Positions 52,429 to 60,998 of a stretch of 64,000 bases of DNA are shown here, one piece after another. The notes below the pieces were generated by a model that had not been told where the DNA came from, made no database searches, and saw only the letters and a program-made list of their open reading frames with translations. The stretch's first letter is position 1, and each line of letters begins with the position of its first letter. The translations under genes were made by a program, and so were the position numbers. Origin of the DNA: Desulfosalsimonas propionicica (GTDB taxonomy: Bacteria; Desulfobacterota; Desulfobacteria; Desulfobacterales; Desulfosalsimonadaceae); assembly GCF_013761005.1 (NCBI RefSeq), contig NZ_JACDUS010000012.1, forward strand, positions 1 through 64,000. The letters are read 5' to 3'.

Positions 52429-54123
52429 ATGTCATCTGTTTCCGGAGGCCAGATAGCGGCCGAAGCCCTGGTTGAAAAAAAAGTAAAACATATTTTCACC
52501 CTGAGCGGGGGACATATCACCCCCATCTATCAATACCTGGAGCATTCAGGGGTGACCCTGTTTGACACCCGCCACGAGCAGGCTGCCGTGTTTATGGCAG
52601 AAGCCTGGGGCAAAATGACACGCACCCCGGGTGTGGCCATGGTCACCGCCGGGCCGGGCTTTACCAATTCTTTAACAGCGGTTGCAAGCGCCTTTTTTTC
52701 AAACACCCCGTTGGTGATCATTGCCGGATGCGTGGGTCTGGACTGCAAGGAAAAGCTTGATCTCCAGGACATGCCCCAGCAGGCCGTGATTGCGCCCATG
52801 GTGAAAAAGGCCCTTGTCTGCCACAAGCCCGGGCGCATTGCCGAATATGTGGACATGGCCTTCCGCACTGCATCCAGCGGGCGGCCCGGTCCGGTGTATC
52901 TGGAATTTCCCGTGGACGTGCTAAACGCACAGGTCGACCGTGAAAGCATCAAGACCCCGTCCACTGCTGTATATTCCCGGCCGGCGGATCCAGCAGGCGC
53001 AGAACAAATGCTTGAGATGATCCAAAAAGCCAAAAATCCCTTGGTTATTGCCGGAACAGGCGCCTGGCAGTCAGGGGCCGGAGACGAGTTGGCCGAATTC
53101 ATTGAGCAGACCCACATGCCTGTGTTTACATCCCTTTCAGCCCGGGGCCTGATTGCCGATGATCACCCTCTCTGCTTTGAAGGCGCTCTGGCCATCCGGC
53201 CCGGGGCTGGGTTTGCCGCCTACATTGAAACCGACCTGGTGATTCTGCTGGGCACGCGGATTTGTCTTTATTATATGTTTGGCGACGTTTTCAACCCGGC
53301 GGCGAAAATCATTCAGGTCGATATTCAGGCTGAAGAGATAGGCCGAAACCGCAAGGTGGATCTGCCGGTTGTCAGTGATATCCGTGAATACCTGCAGGTC
53401 TGCAACCGCATGATTTCCGAAAACAATTTGTCCGATGTCCTGAAAAAGCGCTTTTCCCCCTGGATTGAGAAGCTGACCCAGGCCCACAACGACGGCCTGC
53501 GCCAGTCGGAAAAAGACTGGACCTCGGACAATGTCCCCATCCATCCCCTGCGCCTGGCCCGGGAAATAGATCATTTCATGGATCGGCCCGATGATGTACT
53601 GGCAGTTGACGGCGGAGATACCACTACCTGGATGGGCATGACCCGACGAATGCAGGCTCCCGGCCGGTACCTGGACTATGGGGTTTTCGGGTCCCTGGGC
53701 GTGGGGTTGTCCTATGCCAATGCCGCCAAGCTGCATTACCCTGACAGCCGGGTGCTGCTGATCTCCGGTGACGGCAGCCTGGGATTTAACTTCATGGAGT
53801 TTGAAAATGCCATCCGCAAAAACCTGCCTGTTGTGGTTGTGGTTTCCAACGACCTGGGCTGGGGCATGATCCGTCACAGTCAGGAAATCCGCATCGGTCA
53901 TGCCATTGAGGCGGGCACTTACATCGGACGGGTGGATTACCACAAGATGGTCGAAGCCATGGGCGGCAAGGGCTTTTTGGTGGAATCCCCGAACGAAATC
54001 CGGCCGGCCCTGGAAGATGCGTTTGCATCCGGCAAGGTTTGCTGCATCAATGTGATGACCGATCCCACCACCGTAAGCCCGGGCAGCATGGCCCTGGCCA
54101 ATGTGGGTGCCTATAAAGCGTAA
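52429..54123 (+). CDS. TPP-dependent acetolactate synthase / 2-hydroxyacyl-CoA lyase family enzyme
   Basis: A 564-residue enzyme with the three-domain TPP fold: catalytic Glu in TRHEQAAVF, AMVTAGPGFTNSLTA, a central domain (PLVIAGTGAWQSG), and the TPP motif GDGSLGFNFMEFENAIRKN...ND. It differs from Xsc and is not a clear IlvB. Candidate activities are decarboxylation of a 2-oxo acid such as sulfopyruvate, or cleavage of a 2-hydroxyacyl-CoA; neither can be decided by reading. An AAAGGAG site precedes the ATG. First gene of a unit sharing the xsc operator. Confidence 0.82.
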   Translation: MSSVSGGQIAAEALVEKKVKHIFTLSGGHITPIYQYLEHSGVTLFDTRHEQAAVFMAEAWGKMTRTPGVAMVTAGPGFTNSLTAVASAFFSNTPLVIIAGCVGLDCKEKLDLQDMPQQAVIAPMVKKALVCHKPGRIAEYVDMAFRTASSGRPGPVYLEFPVDVLNAQVDRESIKTPSTAVYSRPADPAGAEQMLEMIQKAKNPLVIAGTGAWQSGAGDELAEFIEQTHMPVFTSLSARGLIADDHPLCFEGALAIRPGAGFAAYIETDLVILLGTRICLYYMFGDVFNPAAKIIQVDIQAEEIGRNRKVDLPVVSDIREYLQVCNRMISENNLSDVLKKRFSPWIEKLTQAHNDGLRQSEKDWTSDNVPIHPLRLAREIDHFMDRPDDVLAVDGGDTTTWMGMTRRMQAPGRYLDYGVFGSLGVGLSYANAAKLHYPDSRVLLISGDGSLGFNFMEFENAIRKNLPVVVVVSNDLGWGMIRHSQEIRIGHAIEAGTYIGRVDYHKMVEAMGGKGFLVESPNEIRPALEDAFASGKVCCINVMTDPTTVSPGSMALANVGAYKA

Positions 54124-54142
54124 GCAAGATAAAGGGGGAAAC

Positions 54143-55099
54143 ATGGATCCTTCGGTTCTGGGTCAGATTGACCAGGTGCGGCTCAATTTCAGCCCCCGGG
54201 GGCTCATGGTCCTCAATGCGGCCATCGGGCTGATGATGCTGGGAGTTTCCCTGGATCTGAAGCTGGAAGATTTCAAGCGGATCCTGGTCGCCCCCCTGGC
54301 ACCGGGCATCGGGCTTGCAGCGCAGTTTATCCTGCTGCCGGCCTTTACGTTTCTGCTGGTCTGGATCCTGAAGCCCCTGCCCTCCATGGCTTTGGGCATG
54401 ATCCTGGTGGCCTCGTGTCCGGGCGGCAACCTGTCTAACATCATGACCTATCTGGCCAAGGGAAACTGTGCCGTGTCCATCACCATGACCGCCATTTCCA
54501 CCATTGCCGCCATTTTCATGACCCCACTGAACCTGTCGCTCTGGGGCAGCCTGAATCCCGAAACCGCAGAAATCCTGCAGGCCGTGAGCCTTAGCCCTAT
54601 TGACGTGTTTGTCACGGTCTTTGTGATCCTGGGCATCCCCTTGATTCTTGGGCAGGTCCTCACCCGCACTTTTCCGGGGCTTGCCGACCGGGTGCGGCGC
54701 CCGTTCAAGATTTTTGCGCTGGTTTTTTTCATTCTCATTGTGTGCGCGGCCCTGGCCGCCAACTGGAAGTATTTTATCGCCTACGTGGGGATGGTGATGT
54801 TTGCCGTGTTCATCCATAATGCCCTGGCCCTGAATCTGGGATACTGGAGCGGCCGGGTTGCGGGGCTCGGGCAGGCCGATGCCAGAGCGGTGTGCATCGA
54901 GGTGGGCATCCAGAATTCGGCTCTGGGTCTTGTGCTGGTTTTCAATTTTTTCGAGGGTCTGGGAGGCATGGCCATTGTGGTGGCCTGGTGGGGGGTCTGG
55001 CATATCATTGCCGGGCTGGCCACGGCGTTTATCTTCACCCGCATTCCCCTGCCGCCGGGTGAGACGGCCACGGATCCCGAGGCCTGCCGGCTGTCATGA
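54143..55099 (+). CDS. Bile acid:sodium symporter (BASS) family transporter
   Basis: A 318-residue inner-membrane protein with about 9-10 hydrophobic segments. Family stretches are NAAIGLMMLGVSLDLKLEDFKR, SCPGGNLSNIMTYLAKGN (the sodium-site segment) and EVGIQNSALGLVLVFNFF. These carriers move organic anions with sodium. In this operon the cargo may be a sulfonate or its carboxylate product. The ATG at 54143 follows AAAGGGGGA; a start at 54101 would lie inside the previous gene. Confidence 0.85.
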   Translation: MDPSVLGQIDQVRLNFSPRGLMVLNAAIGLMMLGVSLDLKLEDFKRILVAPLAPGIGLAAQFILLPAFTFLLVWILKPLPSMALGMILVASCPGGNLSNIMTYLAKGNCAVSITMTAISTIAAIFMTPLNLSLWGSLNPETAEILQAVSLSPIDVFVTVFVILGIPLILGQVLTRTFPGLADRVRRPFKIFALVFFILIVCAALAANWKYFIAYVGMVMFAVFIHNALALNLGYWSGRVAGLGQADARAVCIEVGIQNSALGLVLVFNFFEGLGGMAIVVAWWGVWHIIAGLATAFIFTRIPLPPGETATDPEACRLS

Positions 55100-55117
55100 A
55101 TTGAGACAAGAAAAGGA

Positions 55118-55933
55118 ATGGTTTTGTTGAAACGAAATTTCAAAAATAAAGTGGTGGTGGTCACCGGCGGTGCCAGCGGCATTGGTCTGGCCACAGCCCG
55201 GCGGTTTGCAGAAGCCGGCGCCCGGTGCGTGCTGCTGGATATGGATGAACAGAATCTGGCCCTCAGGGAAAAGGAATTCTGGGCCGCCGGGCATGAGGTA
55301 TTGACAGCGGTCTGCGACGTGACCCGGCAAAGCGACTGCGAGGCTGCTGTCAAATCCGTGATCCGGCAGACCGGAGGCATCGATGTGCTGTTCAACAATG
55401 CGGGCATCACCCAACGCAGCCGGTTTGCAGACACCCGTGTGGATGTGTTTCGCCGGGTCATGGAGGTCAATTTTTTCGGAGCCCTGTACTGCACCAAGGC
55501 CGCCATTGACAGCATCATTGACCGTCGGGGCATGATCATTGTCAATGAAAGCATTGCCGGCGTGGCTCCCCTGGTGGGCCGTACCGGCTACAGCGCCAGC
55601 AAGCACGCCCTGCACGGCCTGTTTGCCTCTTTGCGGGCGGAAGTGAGCCATCTCGGTGTCCAGGTCATGATCGTATGCCCCGGTTTTATCCGAACCAATC
55701 TCCAGGACCGGGCTTTGGGGGCCGACGGCCGCGTTACGGACCGGCCCCAGAGTTTTGTGGGACGCCAGCATACGCCCCAAAGCGCTGCAGAAGCCATCTT
55801 TCAGGGCGCCTGCCGGAAAAAGCCCCTGCTTGTGCTCACCTTCATGGGCAAGCTGGGCTACTGGGTGAGCCGTCTGGCCCCGGGCTTTTATGAGCGCCAG
55901 ATGATCCGGCAGTTTGCTGATGAACTGCATTAA
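55118..55933 (+). CDS. SDR family oxidoreductase
   Basis: A 271-residue short-chain dehydrogenase: TGGASGIGLATA cofactor loop, NNAGIT, and ESIAGVAPLVGRTGYSASK with catalytic Ser, Tyr and Lys. It sits between the transporter and the small Cys protein in the same unit. The ATG at 55118 has AAAGGA directly adjacent, so TTG at 55124 may be the true start. The substrate is unknown. Confidence 0.85.
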   Translation: MVLLKRNFKNKVVVVTGGASGIGLATARRFAEAGARCVLLDMDEQNLALREKEFWAAGHEVLTAVCDVTRQSDCEAAVKSVIRQTGGIDVLFNNAGITQRSRFADTRVDVFRRVMEVNFFGALYCTKAAIDSIIDRRGMIIVNESIAGVAPLVGRTGYSASKHALHGLFASLRAEVSHLGVQVMIVCPGFIRTNLQDRALGADGRVTDRPQSFVGRQHTPQSAAEAIFQGACRKKPLLVLTFMGKLGYWVSRLAPGFYERQMIRQFADELH

Positions 55934-55959
55934 ATCGATCTGATCCGAGAGATCTGTCA

Positions 55960-56253
55960 ATGGATTCATATGAGTTGATCTACGGTTATATGCATTGCAT
56001 CGGCAAAACCACTTATCCTGCCGGTGTTGCCGATTCAAGGGAGGCCGCCGAGCAGTGGGTGCGGCAGAAGCAGTGCGCAAAACACCCGGCGATCCGGGTG
56101 CCTGACAGTGACCCCATACGATGGTGCCCGGTGCGGCATTGCCACATGAAGGCGCAAAAGCCCTGGTTTGCCTGCCGCCGGATCGATCCGGCCGAAAAAG
56201 ACCCCTGTTTGTCCGGCTGCAGCCGATCAGCAGAAACATGGGAAGAAAAATGA
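55960..56253 (+). CDS. Small Cys-rich protein coupled to acetate kinase
   Basis: A 97-residue protein with six Cys and several Trp (CAKHP, WCPVRHCHMK, FACRR, CLSGC), a pattern fitting a small metal-binding fold. Its TGA overlaps the ackA ATG (ATGA at 56250-56253), good evidence that it is translated. The ribosome site is weak. No family is recognised. It has no better competitor in this stretch: the long minus-strand frame opposite spans two real genes. Confidence 0.6.
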   Translation: MDSYELIYGYMHCIGKTTYPAGVADSREAAEQWVRQKQCAKHPAIRVPDSDPIRWCPVRHCHMKAQKPWFACRRIDPAEKDPCLSGCSRSAETWEEK

Positions 56254-57461
56254 ACGTACTGGTGATCAATAGCGGCAGTTCCTCGGTAAAATATAAACTT
56301 TTTGCCATGCCGGAGCAGCGCCTTCTGGCCTCGGGGCAGGTGGAAGGCATCGGTATCGGAAACGCCGGGAAAAAGGCCGTGCTCATACACCGCAGTGCAC
56401 AGGAAGATGAAGTGCGGCAGACCTTTGAATGCCGGGACCATGCCGCTGCGGTCCGGCGGTTTTTTGAGGTCCTTTCTGCATCAGATCCGGCAACGCCGGG
56501 GCGGCAAACCGCCGTGGACCTTATCGGGCACCGGGTGGTGCACGGGGGCAGTCGATTTGTTTCTCCCGTGATGCTCCGGGAGGATGTCATTCAGGACCTG
56601 GAAAGGCTTTCCGAACTTGCGCCCCTGCACCTTCCAATCAATGTTATGTGCATCCGGGCCTGCGCGGAGCTTTTGCCCAAAACCCGGATGGCCGCATGCT
56701 TTGATACGGCCTTTTCCCATGATATGCCCGATCATGCCCGGCTTTATCCGGTCCCCCTGGAGTGGTCCCGGAAATATGCCATCCGCAGATACGGCTTTCA
56801 CGGCATTTCCTATGAATACGTGGCAGGCGAGACAAGCCGGCTTGTGGGCCGGCCTTTAGAAGATCTGAAAATCATCGCGGCCCATCTGGGCAACGGCAGC
56901 AGCATCACGGCTCTTGACAGGGGCCGGGTGGTCGATACGAGCATGGGCTTCACCCCACTGGAAGGGCTGATGATGGGCACCCGCTCGGGCAATTTTGACC
57001 CGGCCGTGTTTCCCTATATTATGGAGAAAACCGGTATGGATGTGCCCGGTATTTTAAATGTGTTAAACACCGGAAGCGGTCTTCTGGGCGTCAGCGGTGT
57101 CAGCCGGGACATGCGCGACATCGTGGCTGAAATGGACAGGGGAACCGCACGTGCAAAGCTTGCCTTTGACATGTTTGTCCACGTGCTGCGCAAATATCTG
57201 GGAGCTTATTTGTTTACGCTCGGCGGGGCTGATGCCATTGTGTTTACAGGCGGAATCGGGGAAAAAGCCTGGCGGGTGCGCCAGGCGGTGTTTTCAACCC
57301 TGGAGCCCCTCGGCTTGGTTTTGGACCCGGAAAAAAATCAGGCTGCAGCCGCCCCCGCCGCCTGCATCAGCGCGGAGACCAGCAACGCAAAACTGCTGGT
57401 GATCGCCGCAGACGAGGAGCGCATGATCGCCCGGTCAGTCTATCGGCTTGCCGCCGGATAA
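56250..57461 (+). CDS. ackA: Acetate kinase
   Basis: A 403-residue acetate kinase: NSGSSSVKYKLF at the N-terminus, GHRVVHGG, CFDTAFSHDMP, RRYGFHGISYEY, AHLGNGSSITA, TPLEGLMMGTRSG and VFTGGIGEKA. It interconverts acetyl phosphate + ADP and acetate + ATP. In this setting it would use acetyl phosphate from Xsc to make ATP, as known from taurine-fermenting bacteria. No pta gene is adjacent. The ATG at 56250 was chosen because the protein aligns from MNVLVINS. Confidence 0.94.
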   Translation: MNVLVINSGSSSVKYKLFAMPEQRLLASGQVEGIGIGNAGKKAVLIHRSAQEDEVRQTFECRDHAAAVRRFFEVLSASDPATPGRQTAVDLIGHRVVHGGSRFVSPVMLREDVIQDLERLSELAPLHLPINVMCIRACAELLPKTRMAACFDTAFSHDMPDHARLYPVPLEWSRKYAIRRYGFHGISYEYVAGETSRLVGRPLEDLKIIAAHLGNGSSITALDRGRVVDTSMGFTPLEGLMMGTRSGNFDPAVFPYIMEKTGMDVPGILNVLNTGSGLLGVSGVSRDMRDIVAEMDRGTARAKLAFDMFVHVLRKYLGAYLFTLGGADAIVFTGGIGEKAWRVRQAVFSTLEPLGLVLDPEKNQAAAAPAACISAETSNAKLLVIAADEERMIARSVYRLAAG

Positions 57462-57499
57462 ACACGGCCGCCTGCCGCTGTTGTGCAGGCGGCCGTGTT
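57461..57499. terminator. Hairpin between convergent ackA and acyl-CoA ligase
   Basis: Perfect 15-bp arms (AACACGGCCGCCTGC / GCAGGCGGCCGTGTT) with a 9-base loop, overlapping the last base of the ackA stop. It likely ends transcription from both sides, although no long T run follows. Confidence 0.8.
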
Positions 57500-57525
57500 G
57501 ACAGGCTCGGGTTCTTTCTTGAAAA

Positions 57526-59175
57526 TCAGGACGTAAACTGGGTCCGGATGTCTTTTTTGTTGATTTTGCCAACGCTGGTCTTGGGAATTTCGTCAACGAT
57601 CTGCACCCGGTTGGGTACCCCGTATTTGGGGATTTCCCCGGCGTCCACAAACTTCATGAAAAAGTCGCGCAGCTCGTCTTCAGTGACCTTGTCCTTGTGG
57701 CTGTCTTTGACCACCACCAGCACCAGGGGCCGTTCCCCCCATTTTTCGTCAGCCACGCCGATGGCGGCTGATTCGCTGACAGCCTCGTGCTGGCTGATGA
57801 TGTCTTCCAGGGTCAGCGAGGAAATCCATTCCCCGCCGGTTTTGATCACGTCTTTTAGCCGGTCTGTGATCTGCAGATATCCCTCTTCATCCAAGTAGCC
57901 AATATCGCCGGTATGCAGCCATCCGCCCTGCCAGAGTTCCTCGCTTTTTTCCGCATCCTTGGTGTAGCCCTGGGTCAGCCACGGCGAGCGCACCACCACT
58001 TCACCGGTGGACTCGCCGTCATGGGGCAGGGCGTTGCCCTGGGGGTCCCAGATCCGCACGTACACGTTGGGCGCGGGCCGGCCGGTTCGGCAGCGGTACT
58101 TGACCTGTTCCTCCTCGTTCCAGTCCATCATTTTGGGCTTGAGCACCGCGGATGTCAGCAGCGGGCATGTCTCGGACATGCCGTAGGCGGCATAAATGTT
58201 AATGCCCAGTTTCAGGGCTTCCCTGCAAAGTCCGCGCGGCAGGGCCGAGCCGCCGATGATCACCTTCCAGCCCGTGAGGTCAAAATTCGTGATGGCCGGA
58301 CTGGAAACCAGCATGTGCATGATGGTGGGCACGCAATGGGAGAATGTGACTTTTTCCGATACCAGCAGTTTGAGCAGCATTTCCGGTTCGTAACGGCCGG
58401 GATAGACCTGCTTGGCCCCCAGCAGGGTCATGACATAGGGCACACCCCAGGCATGCACGTGAAACATCGGGGTGATGGGCATGTAGACGTCTTTGGAAGT
58501 GATCGGCGCCTGGGACTCGAATGCGGCCATGTTGGCCAGCATGCCGTATGTGTGCATCACCAGCTGCCGGTGGCTGAAAAACACGCCCTTGGGCAGACCT
58601 GTGGTTCCGGTGGTGTAGAAGGTGGTGGCCATGGTGTTTTCGTCAAAGTCCGGAAAATCATAGGACTTTTCCGCCTTGTTGACCATGTCTTCATATTCGC
58701 CTTCTAGGGTCAGCGAAGTGTCCGGCGTTTTGCCGCTGTCGCTGATCAGGATGATTTTTTTGACCGTGGTGAATTTGTCCTTGACCGATTCAAGAAGCGG
58801 GAGGAATTCTTCGTTTACGAGGATGACGTCGTCTTCGGCATGATTGATGGTATAGATCAGCTGTTCCGGGGAAAGGCGCACGTTAATGGTGTGAAGCACC
58901 GCGCCCATCATTGGAACGGCAAAAAAGCATTCCAGGTAGCGATGGCTGTCCCAGTCCATGACCGCCACGGTGCTGCCCGGCTCCACACCCTGGGATGCCA
59001 GCGTGTTTGCCAGCTGATGCACTCTTCGGTTTAAATCCCGATAAGTGTAGCGGACCATGTCCCGGTATACAATTTCCCGCTCCGGGGAATAGATCAGGGG
59101 CGTTTCCAGGATGTGCTTGATCAGCAGCTGATAGTTGTAGGCCGAGGGGCTGGGGTCGATTTTTCGAAACGTCAT
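57526..59175 (-). CDS. Acyl-CoA synthetase (AMP-forming, fatty-acid type)
   Basis: A 549-residue ligase that activates a carboxylic acid as acyl-AMP and then acyl-CoA. The P-loop is YTTGTTGLPKGVFFSH, followed by PMFHVHAWG, AAYGMSETCP, the YLDEEGYLQITDRLKD hinge and the catalytic Lys in IPKTSVGKINKKD. Chain length is not predictable; the sequence resembles medium/long-chain members. The start has AAGGAGG. Divergent from the second ligase gene. Confidence 0.9.
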   Translation of the reverse strand: MTFRKIDPSPSAYNYQLLIKHILETPLIYSPEREIVYRDMVRYTYRDLNRRVHQLANTLASQGVEPGSTVAVMDWDSHRYLECFFAVPMMGAVLHTINVRLSPEQLIYTINHAEDDVILVNEEFLPLLESVKDKFTTVKKIILISDSGKTPDTSLTLEGEYEDMVNKAEKSYDFPDFDENTMATTFYTTGTTGLPKGVFFSHRQLVMHTYGMLANMAAFESQAPITSKDVYMPITPMFHVHAWGVPYVMTLLGAKQVYPGRYEPEMLLKLLVSEKVTFSHCVPTIMHMLVSSPAITNFDLTGWKVIIGGSALPRGLCREALKLGINIYAAYGMSETCPLLTSAVLKPKMMDWNEEEQVKYRCRTGRPAPNVYVRIWDPQGNALPHDGESTGEVVVRSPWLTQGYTKDAEKSEELWQGGWLHTGDIGYLDEEGYLQITDRLKDVIKTGGEWISSLTLEDIISQHEAVSESAAIGVADEKWGERPLVLVVVKDSHKDKVTEDELRDFFMKFVDAGEIPKYGVPNRVQIVDEIPKTSVGKINKKDIRTQFTS

Positions 59176-59204
59176 GCATGCCTCCTTGCGCTGTCAGTAT
59201 AAGT

Positions 59205-59279
59205 GTTAAACCAGATAAACGTTAAACCAGGAAACAAAATAGAATCACTATAAACCTTTTTGAAATAAATTTAAACCAG
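59205..59279. promoter_or_regulatory. Three direct repeats between divergent ligase genes
   Basis: (G/T)TTAAACCAG occurs at 59205-59214, 59221-59230 and 59270-59279. The first two are 16 bp apart and the third about 49 bp further on. They lie close to the start of the minus-strand ligase, and are likely regulator sites. The rest of the 273-bp gap (59176-59448) is AT-rich with no gene. Confidence 0.5.
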
Positions 59280-59448
59280 AATTCACACGTACCGAAAGCT
59301 TAACTTGCGTTCGGGGGGTAAAACAATGTATTGTCCTATAAATTTATCGAATCCGTTCTGCGGATCAAGACAAAACATTGAATCGCAGATGCGGAAATCT
59401 GGAAAATCATTGCGCCATAAATGACGTGCTGTGCAACAAGGAGGACTG

Positions 59449-60975
59449 ATGGGACTTCGGGATTATACTATTTATGATTTTATCCGCCGCAATGCCGTTT
59501 TGTATGCCGATCAGGAGGCAATTGTCTATAAGGACGTCCGTCTGACACACCGGGAATTCAAGCAAAAGTGCGACAGTCTGGCAGCCGGGCTTTTGCGTGC
59601 CGGCGTGGGGCCCGGCGACCGCCTGGGCGTGGTGGCGCACAATTGCGATGAGTTCGTGATTCTCTACGGGGCTGCCGCAAAAATCGGCACCATTGTCGTG
59701 CCGGTCAACTGGCGTTTTTCAGCAGACGAAGTGGCTTATGTCCTAAAAGATGTCACGCCCATGTTCGTGTTTGCCGGCCCGGACTACCGGGACCAGGTGC
59801 TGGCACTGCAGTCGGAAACTGATATTGAAAAATATTATACCATCGGCGGCGGGGATGCACCGGCCGGCTATGAGCCGTTTTCCGCCCTGTATGATGACGC
59901 TGGTGCTGCGGATGAAATCGATATCACCACGGATACGGGTTTTGTGATCATTCATACCGCGGCCGTTGAGGGCCGGCCGCGCGGGGCGCTGCTGAGCCAG
60001 GGAAATATCTGTGCCATTGATTTTCAGCGAATCGCCAGCGAGGGTTTTGGCCCGGAGTCCTGTCACATATGCCTTCTGCCCCTTTTCCATATTGCCGGAC
60101 TGGCCAGGCTCATGGCAGTCATGCACGCGGGCGGGAAGAACGTGATTTTTGAACGTTTTGATCCCGGACAGGTGCTAAAAGGCATTGAAGCGGAAAAAGG
60201 CACCACGTTTTTTAATTTTTCCCCGATTTTGGAACGCCTGATCGAAAAGCACAGGGAATTGGGCGGCCGCATTGATCTTTCGAGCCTGCGTACCGTGGGC
60301 GGGCTGGATCAGTCTGAAAACCTGGATCAGTTCGGCCGGATCGCCCCCAATGTTTCATTCGGTGCGGGATTCGGCCAGACCGAGGCCATGGCGGTGACCT
60401 GGGCGCCGTATAGCGAGCGGCCGGGGAGTGCGGGCAAGCCCACCATCATTGCGCAGGTGGCCCTGTTTGACGATGACGACCAGCCCGTGGCCGTCGGCGG
60501 GGAGGGCGAGATCTGCGTGCGCGGTCCCTCTGTTTTTCTCGGTTACTGGAACCGGGTGGCGGACACCGCGCATACATTTCGCAGCAACTGGCATCATACC
60601 GGGGATATCGGCCGGTTTGATGCGGACGGCTATCTTTGGTATGTGAAGCGTAAACCGGAAAAAGAGCTGATCAAGCCGGGCGGGGAAAATGTCTATCCCG
60701 CGGAGGTCGAGGGCGTGATCATGGAACATCCTGACATTTCGGAGGTCAGCGTTATCGGCGTGCCGGACCGGCAGTGGGGCGAGGCGGTTCTGGCCGTGTG
60801 CGTGGCACAGCCCGGCAAAACCATAGGGGAAAAGGATCTGATCGATTTTGTGGCCTCCCGGATCGCCCGGTATAAGAAGCCGCACTCCGTGGTGTTTGTC
60901 GATGCCCTGCCCAAAACCGGAAAGGGCGGAATCGACCGGGACCAGGTTAAAAATGAGCACGGCGGAAAATATTGA
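59449..60975 (+). CDS. AMP-dependent acyl-CoA ligase family protein with altered catalytic motifs
   Basis: A 508-residue member of the ANL family. The overall fold is intact (DRLGVVAHNCDEFVILYGA, PLFHIAGLARLMAVMHAGG, GAGFGQTEAMAVTW, GDIGRFDADGYLWYVKRKPE, GGENVYPAEVEG). Two catalytic parts deviate. The Ser/Thr/Gly-rich P-loop reads HTAAVEGRPRGA (about residue 170) instead of TSGTTGxPKG. Near residue 486 the sequence is LPKTGKGGIDRD, with Gly where the adenylation Lys of PxTxxGK should be. It may be a pseudo-ligase or use changed chemistry. The ATG at 59449 follows AAGGAGG. Confidence 0.82.
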   Translation: MGLRDYTIYDFIRRNAVLYADQEAIVYKDVRLTHREFKQKCDSLAAGLLRAGVGPGDRLGVVAHNCDEFVILYGAAAKIGTIVVPVNWRFSADEVAYVLKDVTPMFVFAGPDYRDQVLALQSETDIEKYYTIGGGDAPAGYEPFSALYDDAGAADEIDITTDTGFVIIHTAAVEGRPRGALLSQGNICAIDFQRIASEGFGPESCHICLLPLFHIAGLARLMAVMHAGGKNVIFERFDPGQVLKGIEAEKGTTFFNFSPILERLIEKHRELGGRIDLSSLRTVGGLDQSENLDQFGRIAPNVSFGAGFGQTEAMAVTWAPYSERPGSAGKPTIIAQVALFDDDDQPVAVGGEGEICVRGPSVFLGYWNRVADTAHTFRSNWHHTGDIGRFDADGYLWYVKRKPEKELIKPGGENVYPAEVEGVIMEHPDISEVSVIGVPDRQWGEAVLAVCVAQPGKTIGEKDLIDFVASRIARYKKPHSVVFVDALPKTGKGGIDRDQVKNEHGGKY

Positions 60976-60998
60976 TGCGTTTTCCGGGATCTGGAAAA

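Noticed and set aside
55094-56590. 498-codon minus-strand open frame
   Set aside because: It lies opposite a clear SDR gene, the small Cys protein and the start of ackA. The translated sequence has no family pattern, is rich in Arg/Ser/Pro, and lacks a ribosome site.
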